From positions 1 to 34,606 of the forward strand of contig QWQG01000224.1 of NCBI GenBank assembly GCA_003670925.1: a stretch of 34,606 nt of DNA, written 5' to 3'. This document shows positions 15,769 through 24,205 of the stretch, one piece after another (within the stretch, counting starts at the first letter, position 1; the number at the start of each line of letters is the position of its first letter). The translations under genes and the position numbers were made by a program. The DNA comes from Planctomycetota bacterium. GTDB taxonomy: Bacteria > Planctomycetota > Planctomycetia > Planctomycetales > Planctomycetaceae. A model generated the notes under the pieces. That model was not told where the DNA came from, did not search any database, and saw nothing but the letters and a program-made list of their open reading frames with translations.

Positions 15769-18700
15769 TCAGTCACTCAGTTTCTCTCGTATCTTACGGC
15801 AGTGCTGTTCGACCCAAGCGGAAAACTCGCGGACGTTCGCCATTTGTGTCTCGAGTTCCTCCAGCGGCACATCGGAATCGTGAATAGATTTCATGCGGCG
15901 GGCGAGCATTTGCCAGTCGCGTGTGCCGGGTGTCGGCAGAGTCAAGTCTTTGGCATTGCCGCGTACCATGCGCAGGCAATCAATCAGCTCGCGCAGGAAA
16001 ATGTAGGCGCGTTCGATCGACGCGCGATGGCTTGGAACAACTAGATTTAAGCATGCCGCTTCGCTCAACACGCGCACCGTATTCGGATGACGCAGCGTCA
16101 GAAATTCGTCACCGAAAGTCATCTGCAGAGCCTGCACTGCATATTCGCAATCCACGATCCCACCGTCGCTCAGCTTGACATTGATTGCGCCTCCATGCAC
16201 AAGCTGTCGTATCTGACGTTCGCGCATGGCATGCATCGCAGAAAAATCAAACTGTCCCGTTCCATAAATTGCGCGATGACAGGCCATCGTCACGACAGTT
16301 CGAAATTCTGGTTTTCCCGCGACGCAACGAAACTTGACCAGCGTCTGTCGCTCGTATGGCCATGCTGGGCCCTCGACAGCGTAGTATTTTTCGAAATCCT
16401 GCAGCGATACCGCCGCGGAACCTGCTTGCCCGAATGGCCTCATCCGCAAGTCGATATGAAAGATTCCATCCTGCGGCGCGGTAATTCCGGAGGCCACAGC
16501 ATTGACAAGCTGTTCGAAGAATACCGCATTAGAAACTGAATTGACTCCGTTTGTGCGACCCGCCTCGGCAAAAATTAGCATCAATTCGATGTCGGACGCA
16601 AAGCCCATTTCGATGCCGCCAAATTTCCCAAGACCTGCGACAACCCAGTCACATTCCGTGATATCGTCCTCGCACAATGGCTGACCGCATTGCGCCACCA
16701 GTTGGTGCCACGCAACTTCCAACGCTTTGCAGACAACCAACTCAGCCAGTTCAGTCAATTCTTCGGAAAAAGCACCAAACGGACGACAGTGTCCCAGCAC
16801 ATGCCGCATGTCGATGCGAAACAGATGCCTGTCCTTAAAGACGTTCAGCGCTGTCCACGCAGCCACGGAATCCAAGGCATCGTCGCACACCTGATCCAAT
16901 TCAAGTCTCAGCGACTCTGGGCATTCACGAATGGCCAGTTCTTCGGGATTGGTGAGCAACGGAAACAGCTGCTGATGTCGCGACTGCAGAAATGCTTCCC
17001 AGAGATACTGGCTGATCCCAAGCACTCGTGCCACAGCATGCAGCACGCTGGGCCGCCGCAATGACTTCATGTTGTCGAACCACGCGACAGTAGGCTGCAG
17101 ACGGGAAACAAGATCGCGGAATCGAGCTAGGGCGTGATGCGGATCATTCGTGGTCGGCAACCAGTGCGTGAACTGTTTAATCAGGGTCGCGGCTAGTTGC
17201 AGTTCTTGTAACCGCTCGGCACTGTCGATTGGGCGACCGTTGCGTTCGCGAACATACAACACGTCACGCACCTGACTGCCCTCGGCACCAATGATCGCCC
17301 GCAGTACACGAAACCGGCTGAGCGAAAGGGCGCTGGCCAATTCGTACATGAATCCCCACGAATCTGCACCTCTGATATTCATCTGAGTCAGCACGGAATT
17401 CGGCAATCGAAGCAGTTCAATGTCGACATCAGCCGACGTTGATTCAGGCACAGACTGCTGCGGCACGGCGTCGCAAAATCGAGACAGTAACTCCGCGCGG
17501 ACGTCCTCGATGCCGCTGCCACGCGACTGTTGACTAAGCCGCCCGATTTCTTCCTGCAGCGACGCTGCCAGTTTTTGGCCTAACGTTGAAGACTCCGATG
17601 ATTCGGCAACAGGGACTTCCAGTCGCACTTCGAAACACGCCAGAAATCGACCGGCGACGCAACGATCTCCGAGACCATTCAAGCCTTCCCCCGTCAACGC
17701 ATCACCGCGACGAATATCTAGGCGATAAATGGAAAGCAGACCGCAAATCACCGACAACCATCCGGAGAAATCTTTGCCACAGACGACCATGTCCCAGTGG
17801 TCGATCGTCACCGAATTTCGCCGCAGTGACACAATCACGGGTGAACCGGCATCGACCGCCGCAAAAATCTCCATCAGCCGCTGCCGCCGGGCCTGCAAAG
17901 CGGGCTGGGACAAAACAGCATCCAACATAGCCGTTGAGGCTTGCGTGATCGTCCATTCCGGAGCGGCGACTGTGTTCAGGGGTGATGAACTGAACTGCAG
18001 GCATTCCGCAAAAATGGCACGGACTGCGTGGCGATGTTCGTCGAAGCGGCGCAGCAAAGTCGCGGCATCTGGATAGTCCATCCGATGAGCCAGCCACTCC
18101 AATTGACGCTCATCGACCGGAAGTTCATGCGTCTGTTGATTGTGGAGCAATTGGAGCGCATGCTCGACCGTCCGCAGAAAGACATAACCCGCCCGTAAGT
18201 GTCGATACCAGACGGCACTGATCAAACCAAACTCGGCCAGCCGCACTAGCGAATCCAGCGTATTGAAACTCAGAATACGCGGCTCGCGTTCGCCGTGAAT
18301 CAGTTGCAGGCTCTGGACAAGGAATTCTACGTCGCGAATCGAGCCGACTCCCAACTTGACTTCGGAATTTAGTTTTCCCCGTTGACGTAGGCGAAATTCG
18401 ATCCGTTCTTTCATCTGCTGAATACTGCGGCGAATATCCACTGCCGAATCGGTGAACAACAAGGGCCGAATCCGATTCAAAAACCGCTTGCCGACTCCCA
18501 TGTCGCCAGCCACAACGCGGGCTTTAAGCATGGCCTGTTTTTCCCAAGCTGCGGCGTCCTCAACTAAATAAGCGGCATAGGCATCGATCGTATGCACCAG
18601 CGGTCCCGCCTCACCCCACGGACGCAGTCGCAAATCAACGCGGTACAGGAAACCCGGCGGAACGTCTTCAGCGAGCCCGTCGATCATGAGTCGCGCGACC

Positions 18701-19476
18701 CGTTGCACATGCCCTGAATCGTGCTCGCAGATCAGCACAAGGTCAATGTCGGAACTGTAATTGAGTTCCTCGCCACCATGCTTCCCGAGACTGATCACTG
18801 CCAGCGGCAGATTATCAATTTTTGCCTCATGCAGGGCAAGGTTCAGACAGCACTGAACCATGCTATCCGCGAGCAGCGAAAGTTGGAGTGTGACAAATCT
18901 CAAGTCTAGCAGCCCGAAAGCATCACACATCCCGATGCGGAGGAGCTCGCGTCGCTGAAATCGTCGCAGATCCGACAGGATTTGCGGCCGTCTGCCACTG
19001 GTCGCGAAAGCCGTCGTGGCATCCAAAACAAATTGTTCGCGGGACTTCATTTCGGAAGTCCGTCCGTGCAACGCAAGTACTGTCAGATAAGGCGGATCGG
19101 CCAGCAGTGTTTGCGTCAAAAATGGGCTTGCACACGCCAGCCTTGCGAGGATTCCCAAGGCACGTGGCGTGGCATTCAATAACGCAAACACGTCGAACTG
19201 TTCGTGCGCGTTGCGCACATATTGATCGACAACGTTGAGTACGAAATCTTTGAACGGAGCTTCCTGGCAGACGCGCTGCAGACTCCAATACCATGCCGGT
19301 TCTGCAGATGCATCCGTCTTCGCAGCGGCATTCATCTTAAGCGAATCACGCCACACCGACGTGATTCTCATCATGGCGCGCACCGCGGCTTCCGGATCGG
19401 AAAACCCCGTAGTCCGAAACAGACTCACATTGGCTATGAGCTGCAATTCGGTCAGATTGTCAAAGGATGGCAGCAT
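15769..19476 (-). CDS. glnE: Glutamine synthetase adenylyltransferase/adenylyl-removase with ACT-like insert
   Basis: GlnE attaches AMP to, and removes it from, a tyrosine of glutamine synthetase, tuning nitrogen assimilation. Two nucleotidyltransferase halves are visible: LGKHGGEELNYSSDIDLVLI near residue 230 with the helical KLGVGSIRDVEFLVQSLQ segment after it, and LGKFGGIEMGFASDIELMLI near 947 with SDGGIVDCEYAVQALQ later. In the second half the DxD pair is DxE. Between them, about 590-750, lie two stretches resembling ACT domains (DHWDMVVCGKDFSGWLSVICGLL; MNIRGADSWGFMYELASALS...VRDVLYVRERNG). At about 1235 residues the protein is far longer than E. coli GlnE (946). ATG 19476 is the first ATG; TTG 19566 would add 30 residues. 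No Shine-Dalgarno is clear at either. Confidence 0.92.
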   Translation of the reverse strand: MLPSFDNLTELQLIANVSLFRTTGFSDPEAAVRAMMRITSVWRDSLKMNAAAKTDASAEPAWYWSLQRVCQEAPFKDFVLNVVDQYVRNAHEQFDVFALLNATPRALGILARLACASPFLTQTLLADPPYLTVLALHGRTSEMKSREQFVLDATTAFATSGRRPQILSDLRRFQRRELLRIGMCDAFGLLDLRFVTLQLSLLADSMVQCCLNLALHEAKIDNLPLAVISLGKHGGEELNYSSDIDLVLICEHDSGHVQRVARLMIDGLAEDVPPGFLYRVDLRLRPWGEAGPLVHTIDAYAAYLVEDAAAWEKQAMLKARVVAGDMGVGKRFLNRIRPLLFTDSAVDIRRSIQQMKERIEFRLRQRGKLNSEVKLGVGSIRDVEFLVQSLQLIHGEREPRILSFNTLDSLVRLAEFGLISAVWYRHLRAGYVFLRTVEHALQLLHNQQTHELPVDERQLEWLAHRMDYPDAATLLRRFDEHRHAVRAIFAECLQFSSSPLNTVAAPEWTITQASTAMLDAVLSQPALQARRQRLMEIFAAVDAGSPVIVSLRRNSVTIDHWDMVVCGKDFSGWLSVICGLLSIYRLDIRRGDALTGEGLNGLGDRCVAGRFLACFEVRLEVPVAESSESSTLGQKLAASLQEEIGRLSQQSRGSGIEDVRAELLSRFCDAVPQQSVPESTSADVDIELLRLPNSVLTQMNIRGADSWGFMYELASALSLSRFRVLRAIIGAEGSQVRDVLYVRERNGRPIDSAERLQELQLAATLIKQFTHWLPTTNDPHHALARFRDLVSRLQPTVAWFDNMKSLRRPSVLHAVARVLGISQYLWEAFLQSRHQQLFPLLTNPEELAIRECPESLRLELDQVCDDALDSVAAWTALNVFKDRHLFRIDMRHVLGHCRPFGAFSEELTELAELVVCKALEVAWHQLVAQCGQPLCEDDITECDWVVAGLGKFGGIEMGFASDIELMLIFAEAGRTNGVNSVSNAVFFEQLVNAVASGITAPQDGIFHIDLRMRPFGQAGSAAVSLQDFEKYYAVEGPAWPYERQTLVKFRCVAGKPEFRTVVTMACHRAIYGTGQFDFSAMHAMRERQIRQLVHGGAINVKLSDGGIVDCEYAVQALQMTFGDEFLTLRHPNTVRVLSEAACLNLVVPSHRASIERAYIFLRELIDCLRMVRGNAKDLTLPTPGTRDWQMLARRMKSIHDSDVPLEELETQMANVREFSAWVEQHCRKIREKLSD

Positions 19477-19490
19477 GAATGTCGATACGG

Positions 19491-19778
19491 TCAAATGCGC
19501 AGTAATGCTTCGGCCTCGTGGGAATCGTCCGAATTCGGTCCTAACCCGTTGTAGAGACAGCCGCAACTAAAGATGTCATCTTTGATTTCTTGGGAAAGGC
19601 GAGATGGATAGTATCCACTTCGCACGATGATCGTGCGGTACAAACGACGCTTGTAGCAAATCAGAATACCGAATCGAAACTCTCGAGGCAAAACTTTGAG
19701 AAACGCGCGTGAATCGAGCGAAAAATCATGCACGATTTTGAGTGAAATCTCGTTCAACTGGTCTCCAGTCGCCGACAC
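19491..19778 (-). CDS. Possible small ORF upstream of glnE
   Basis: A 95-codon frame upstream of glnE on the same strand, ending 15 bases before its ATG. It starts at GTG 19778; an internal TTG at 19757 has GGAG 5 bases upstream and is the better start. The sequence (REFRFGILICYKRRLYRTIIVRSGYYPSRLSQEIKDDIF) resembles no family I know. It overlaps the alternative TTG-started extension of glnE. It could be a short leader gene or chance. Confidence 0.22.
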   Translation of the reverse strand: MSATGDQLNEISLKIVHDFSLDSRAFLKVLPREFRFGILICYKRRLYRTIIVRSGYYPSRLSQEIKDDIFSCGCLYNGLGPNSDDSHEAEALLRI

Positions 19779-19823
19779 AGCCTAGATGTCTGGAAATATC
19801 TTGGGTGAGGGAATGAGAACAGG

Positions 19824-21947
19824 ATGAGCGTCTCTGATTTGAATGCAAGGGCCGCGGAATCGGACCTTTTGGCTGCGACATTGGTTTTTGAACAGATTGC
19901 GCTGCGGGATGGTCTGCATGTGGATCGGTCGAAAGTACGACGCGCCGTGGACGAGGCCGCCGAAACCTACTTTGGTATGCATGAAGGCGGCTGGTGGCGT
20001 TGGATTGTGGAAACAGGACATAGCCTTGGTCGCAACTGTCGGGTGATTGATGGTGAGGTGCAGCAATTGGTGCGGCTTGCCCGCGATGGCGTCGTCGTGA
20101 TCCTGCGTTCCGACGACGGGCAGACGTGGCATGCGCTGAGGGCGAATGGACGACGACTTAGCTTTTTCACACCGGCTGATGATCGCCCGGTACGCATCGT
20201 ATCACCACGAAAGATCGAACGACTGCTGCGCAAGGATGGCTTTGAGGGCACTCTGCGATGCGTCGTGGTGGAATCGTCAGCGACGTTTTCCGAGTCATTC
20301 GTGGCGCAAGAAGGAGAAAAGAAGCCGCTGCAGCGCTTGCTGTCACTCCTGCGAGCGGAAAGCAGCGACGTCTGGGTCATTGTGATCTTCGCCTTGGTCT
20401 CCGGTCTGCTGACGATGACCACGCCACTGGCCGTGGAGGCGCTGGTCAATACCGTAGCATTCGGTCGCTTTCTCCAGCCGGTGATTGGCTTATCACTCAT
20501 GCTGCTCACGTTTCTCATTTTTCAGGCGGCGCTGAAAGCCATTCAGACGGTCGTCGTGGAAATCATCCAGCGGCGATTGTTCGCGCGAGTCGCAGCAGAA
20601 TTGTCCTTTCGGCTTCCTCGAACGCGCGTGGAGGCGCTTGATGGCAAGTACGCACCGGAACTGGTGAATCGATTCTTTGACATTGTGATCGTACAAAAGA
20701 TCAGTGCGCAATTGTTGCTGGATGGAATTACGCTCGTCCTGACCGTCGCGGTCGGCATGACAGTGCTCGCATTTTATCATCCGTATCTCCTGGCGTTCGA
20801 CATTGTTCTGATCCTTGCGATTTTGTTAACCATGTTTGTGCTGGGTCACGGAGCAGTGAAGACCAGTATTAAGGAATCAAAAACCAAATACGCAATGGCA
20901 GCCTGGCTGGAAGATCTGGCTCGCTGCCGCACGACGTTTCGTTACGATGGAGCGGCTGAGTTTGCGATGGAACGATCGGATCAGCTGATTTACAACTACC
21001 TGATGGCGCGCAAGAAGCACTTCAAAGTGCTGATACGGCAAATCATTTTCATGCTGTTGCTGCAGGCGCTGGCGAGTACGGCGTTGCTGGCGATCGGGGG
21101 ATGGCTGGTGATTTCCGGACAGTTGTCGCTGGGACAGCTTGTGGCGGCAGAACTGATTGTGGCAGTGGTCGTCGGATCGTTCGCCAAACTCGGTAAGCAC
21201 ATTGAGAGTTTTTACGATCTGATGGCTTCGATCGACAAAATCGGATCCCTGTTTGATCTGCCGATCGAACGGACCGATGGATTGCTCACGACGGGTTCAG
21301 GAACGGGAATCGTCATCAAAGATGTCCGCTATTCCCTCCCGGACGGACGTGAAATTCTGAACAACGTTTCCCTGACGATTCATGCCGGCCAGAAAGTCGC
21401 CATCAGCGGCACCAGTGGTTGCGGAAAGAGCCTTCTGCTGGACATGCTCTTTGGGATGCGGGAACCCGCTTCAGGGCTGATCACGGTGAATGGTATTGAC
21501 CCGCGCGACGTGCGTCCGGATATATTGCGGCGACACGTGGCTCTGGCGCGTGATGTGGAAGTGTTTGAGGGGACAATTGCCGAGAACGTGCATCTGGAGC
21601 GGCCGGATATCAGCATCCGCGATGTCCGCGCGGCCTTGGAACTTGTCGAACTTCTGCAGCTGGTCCAGCATCATCCGCAGGGACTCGACACGCCTTTGAA
21701 TTCCGCAGGAGCACCACTCACAACCAGCCAACTGCGCCGGCTGATGGTGGCACGCGCAATCGTCGGAGCCCCGGAAATCGTGCTCCTCGATGAGATTCTG
21801 GACAGTCTGTCCGACACAGACGCTTCACGGATTCTGCAACGGATCGCTGCGGCTGAAAGACCGTGGACGATTGTGCTGGTGACAAATCGAGAAAAACTGA
21901 AGTCATTGATGGACAGCGTGATTGATCTCACGCCAGCCGCTCGGTAA
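19824..21947 (+). CDS. Type I secretion-like ABC exporter (permease-ATPase) with degenerate signature
   Basis: A 707-residue fused permease-ATPase of the HlyB/LapB exporter class. Residues 1-155 form a soluble domain that may be a degenerate C39-like domain; no catalytic Cys/His pair is seen. The transmembrane domain spans about 160-450 (DVWVIVIFALVSGLLTM..., GLSLMLLTFLIFQAAL, YLLAFDIVLILAILLTMF, IFMLLLQALASTALLAIGG). The ATPase part (~485-707) has Walker A GTSGCGKS (~528) and Walker B EIVLLDEIL. The signature is LTTSQ instead of LSGGQ, and the H-loop position reads VTNRE (N for H). It should lie in the inner membrane and act with the HlyD adaptor and TolC-like protein downstream. Substrate unknown. 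The cluster holds no obvious secreted toxin or RTX protein. Confidence 0.85.
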   Translation: MSVSDLNARAAESDLLAATLVFEQIALRDGLHVDRSKVRRAVDEAAETYFGMHEGGWWRWIVETGHSLGRNCRVIDGEVQQLVRLARDGVVVILRSDDGQTWHALRANGRRLSFFTPADDRPVRIVSPRKIERLLRKDGFEGTLRCVVVESSATFSESFVAQEGEKKPLQRLLSLLRAESSDVWVIVIFALVSGLLTMTTPLAVEALVNTVAFGRFLQPVIGLSLMLLTFLIFQAALKAIQTVVVEIIQRRLFARVAAELSFRLPRTRVEALDGKYAPELVNRFFDIVIVQKISAQLLLDGITLVLTVAVGMTVLAFYHPYLLAFDIVLILAILLTMFVLGHGAVKTSIKESKTKYAMAAWLEDLARCRTTFRYDGAAEFAMERSDQLIYNYLMARKKHFKVLIRQIIFMLLLQALASTALLAIGGWLVISGQLSLGQLVAAELIVAVVVGSFAKLGKHIESFYDLMASIDKIGSLFDLPIERTDGLLTTGSGTGIVIKDVRYSLPDGREILNNVSLTIHAGQKVAISGTSGCGKSLLLDMLFGMREPASGLITVNGIDPRDVRPDILRRHVALARDVEVFEGTIAENVHLERPDISIRDVRAALELVELLQLVQHHPQGLDTPLNSAGAPLTTSQLRRLMVARAIVGAPEIVLLDEILDSLSDTDASRILQRIAAAERPWTIVLVTNREKLKSLMDSVIDLTPAAR

Positions 21948-21963
21948 GGACTTGATCGAAAAC

Positions 21964-22030
21964 AAGTGTCGTCTTTCGCTCCGCGAAAGTTGCGAAACAC
22001 GCTGCTTTCGCGGAGCGAAAGGCGACACTT
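21964..22030. repeat. REPIN-like inverted repeat (two hairpins within a long stem)
   Basis: The left arm 21964-21989 and right arm 22005-22030 are reverse complements over 26 bases with one mismatch, around a 15-base loop. Each arm contains its own hairpin: CTTTCGC-TCC-GCGAAAG on the left and the mirror CTTTCGC-GGA-GCGAAAG on the right, flanked by AAGTGTCG and CGACACTT. This two-hairpin layout is that of REP doublets or REPINs. It lies between the exporter and adaptor genes and could attenuate transcription or protect mRNA. Confidence 0.8.
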
Positions 22031-22097
22031 AAAAATAAATCTGTCCTAACTCGTGCGACTGTTGTCGTTAAGTTCCGCACACACCAGATCGGTCACT

Positions 22098-23498
22098 ATG
22101 AATACCAGCATGACAACTCTGCCCGCATCCATCGAATCCACACCGCGACGACGATCCATTCTGACACCGGTCGCCTACAGCGAAGCGCTGATGCCTTCTC
22201 TGCAGCTTGCCAGATCATCGCGGATCGCCCGACGAATTGCCGTCATCATGCTGATGCTGCTGACAGCCACAATTTTTCTGATGGCTTTTGCACCATGGCA
22301 ACAGACGATTACCGGTGCCGGTTACGTCGTCGCCTATGCGCCGCGCGAACGGCAGCAGGTGCTGGAAGCAACCACCGAAGGTCGCATCTTTCGCTGGAAC
22401 GACGAATTGTTTGAGAATGCACGTGTCTCGAAAGGGGATTTCATTGCCGAAATCCGCGACATTGATGACTCCTATACGTTTCGCTTGCAGGGACAGATGG
22501 ACAACACGATTGCCATTCTGGACGCCTCGCAGAAAATGGTCACCGCCAGCGAAGGCCAGCTTGCGGCGTATAAGAGAGTCGCCACGGAAATCGAAGCGGC
22601 TCAGAACGCCTACGTGCAGTCTGCCACAGAAAAAGTCACCGCCGCCGAACAGAAACTCGCTATCGCAGAAGCGGCAATCTTTCAATTGCAGGCCGCTTAT
22701 AATCGGGCGAAGGATCTGCATGCCGCAGGAAACATCGCGCTTGAGAAACTGCAGGAGATCGAACGTAAGCTTCAGGAATCTCAGGCCAAAGTCAAAGAGG
22801 AAACGGCAAACGCTTCTGCCGCACGCGCCGAACTCATGGGAAAGCGGAGCGACCGTGAAGCTTACATCCATAAAGCTGAAGCTGACGTGCAGTATTACGG
22901 AGGCGCGCTCGACAAGGCAAAGTCAGAAGTTTCCAAGGCAGAAAAAGAGCAGTTCGAGATGGAATCCAAGGTTTCGCGGCAAAGTACTCAGGAGATCATC
23001 GCGCCTTTCGACGGATACCTAGTCCATCTCAGCGCGAATGTTGGATCGCAGATGGTCAAGAAGGGTGATCCGATCTGCACGATAGTGCCTGAGACCAGTG
23101 AGCGCGCCGTTCAGATCTGGCTGGACGGCAACGATGCCCCACTGGTGGCGGCGGGGCGACACGTGCGTTTACAGTTTGAAGGCTGGCCAGCCATTCAGTT
23201 CGCCGGTTGGCCATCTGTTGCGGTCGGTACGTTCGGCGGCACGGTCGTCTCAGTCGATATGGTGGATAACGGCAAGGGGAAATTTCGGTGCCAGATTCTG
23301 CCGGACAAGACTGAAACGATTCAGTGGCCTCAGGATCGGTTCCTGCGTCAGGGTGTGCGCGCGAACGGTTGGGTGCTGCTGGAACAGGTGCCCCTGTGGT
23401 TCGAGGTCTGGCGGCAACTTAACGGCTTCCCGCCCATAGTGGATGTGGAATCATCCCTGTATTCGACCGAGAAAAAAGCCGATTCTGACGGCAAGTGA
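22098..23498 (+). CDS. HlyD-family membrane fusion (adaptor) protein
   Basis: This ~466-residue periplasmic adaptor would join the ABC exporter to the outer-membrane channel. A short cytoplasmic N-terminus is followed by one transmembrane helix (IAVIMLMLLTATIFLMAFAPW, about 55-75). A lipoyl-type half-motif comes next (ATTEGRIFRWNDELFENARVSKGDFIAEIRD), then a long coiled-coil hairpin rich in A, E, K and Q (about 140-300), then the second lipoyl half (IIAPFDGYLVHLSANVGSQMVKKGDPICTIVPE) and a beta-barrel part. I chose ATG 22098; a TTG at 22053 would add 15 residues. It follows the exporter gene after the REPIN-like hairpin. Confidence 0.9.
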   Translation: MNTSMTTLPASIESTPRRRSILTPVAYSEALMPSLQLARSSRIARRIAVIMLMLLTATIFLMAFAPWQQTITGAGYVVAYAPRERQQVLEATTEGRIFRWNDELFENARVSKGDFIAEIRDIDDSYTFRLQGQMDNTIAILDASQKMVTASEGQLAAYKRVATEIEAAQNAYVQSATEKVTAAEQKLAIAEAAIFQLQAAYNRAKDLHAAGNIALEKLQEIERKLQESQAKVKEETANASAARAELMGKRSDREAYIHKAEADVQYYGGALDKAKSEVSKAEKEQFEMESKVSRQSTQEIIAPFDGYLVHLSANVGSQMVKKGDPICTIVPETSERAVQIWLDGNDAPLVAAGRHVRLQFEGWPAIQFAGWPSVAVGTFGGTVVSVDMVDNGKGKFRCQILPDKTETIQWPQDRFLRQGVRANGWVLLEQVPLWFEVWRQLNGFPPIVDVESSLYSTEKKADSDGK

Positions 23499-23605
23499 AT
23501 AGCGGTACAGTAGAAATCAGGGACGTCGCCCGTGGAGTCTATGAACTTCGCTTTCGCATTGACATCCTAAGGAATTACCCGCACACTTCACGGATTAAGG
23601 CTCCG

Positions 23606-23621
23606 AACTTCAGCCGAAGTT
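23606..23621. repeat. Short perfect hairpin after the HlyD gene
   Basis: AACTTC-agcc-GAAGTT forms a 6-bp stem with a tetraloop about 108 bases after the adaptor stop, followed by TTACATT. It could be a weak terminator but lacks a proper T run. Confidence 0.3.
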
Positions 23622-23681
23622 TACATTGCTGAACCCCGAAAGCGACCACGACGCTCACTCGCAGGAACAAAAGAACCGGGA

Positions 23682-24008
23682 ATGATGAACGACGGGATTA
23701 CCAGACTGCTGGCGTGTTGCATTTCGGCGGTCCTGTTGATCGTGCCGGGGACGTTCGGTGTATGGATTACCGTTCCGACCGAAGTCGAATTGGAAGATCC
23801 GACTGAACTCAGCGGGTTGATGGAAGGGTGTCAACTTCGCTGCGAATCGCGAAGATCTGTTGCCATCAGGGTTGCTGGCGCTGCGCTACGACGTCGTCCT
23901 GACTCTGCCGGTGCCGGGGCTTGTTGCCGCAATTTGCGGCAGACCGGTGAGCATTGCGTCTCCGGCCGCCTCCCTGGCGGCAAAGCCTTGGCTCCATTGC
24001 TGGTATAG
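23682..24008 (+). CDS. Small ORF, probably a gene remnant
   Basis: The frame starts ATGATGAACG after ACCGGG and opens with a credible membrane or signal segment (ITRLLACCISAVLLIVPGTFGVWITVPTEVELEDPTELSG). After residue ~48 the composition turns arginine- and cysteine-rich and unlike protein. A different frame (+1, running on to about 24060) reads more smoothly across 23830-24000 (NFAANREDLLPSGLLALRYDVV). I see either a truncated gene of about 48 codons or a frameshifted remnant. No family assigned. Confidence 0.25.
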   Translation: MMNDGITRLLACCISAVLLIVPGTFGVWITVPTEVELEDPTELSGLMEGCQLRCESRRSVAIRVAGAALRRRPDSAGAGACCRNLRQTGEHCVSGRLPGGKALAPLLV

Positions 24009-24205
24009 CACATCCTTGGCTGTATCGACTCCTAATATCGCCGCCGCGTTCGCGGTCTGAGGCGATGCTGTGTGTGGGCCACCGCAACATTGCCAATCAT
24101 TGCTGGCTCGCCCGAATGTTTGGGCAGCGTCGCCGATGCATTTCGTTGTCCACGCAGTCTGACTGACGCAAGGTCGAGTGGGATTTGAATTCCAGAGTAT
24201 AAGTT
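23830..24205. other. Palindrome-rich stretch without a convincing gene
   Basis: Short inverted repeats cluster here: ACGACGTCGT (23888-23897), TGCCGCAA-t-TTGCGGCA (23925-23941), CCGCC-tccct-GGCGG shortly after, and CCGCG-tt-CGCGG further on. Open frames exist on both strands but none has a ribosome site or protein-like composition. It may be a structured RNA, a decayed repeat element, or a gene remnant. Confidence 0.35.

Noticed and set aside
20877-21200. Minus-strand frame within the ABC exporter
   Set aside because: H/Q/R-rich antisense shadow of the transmembrane domain, with no ribosome site.
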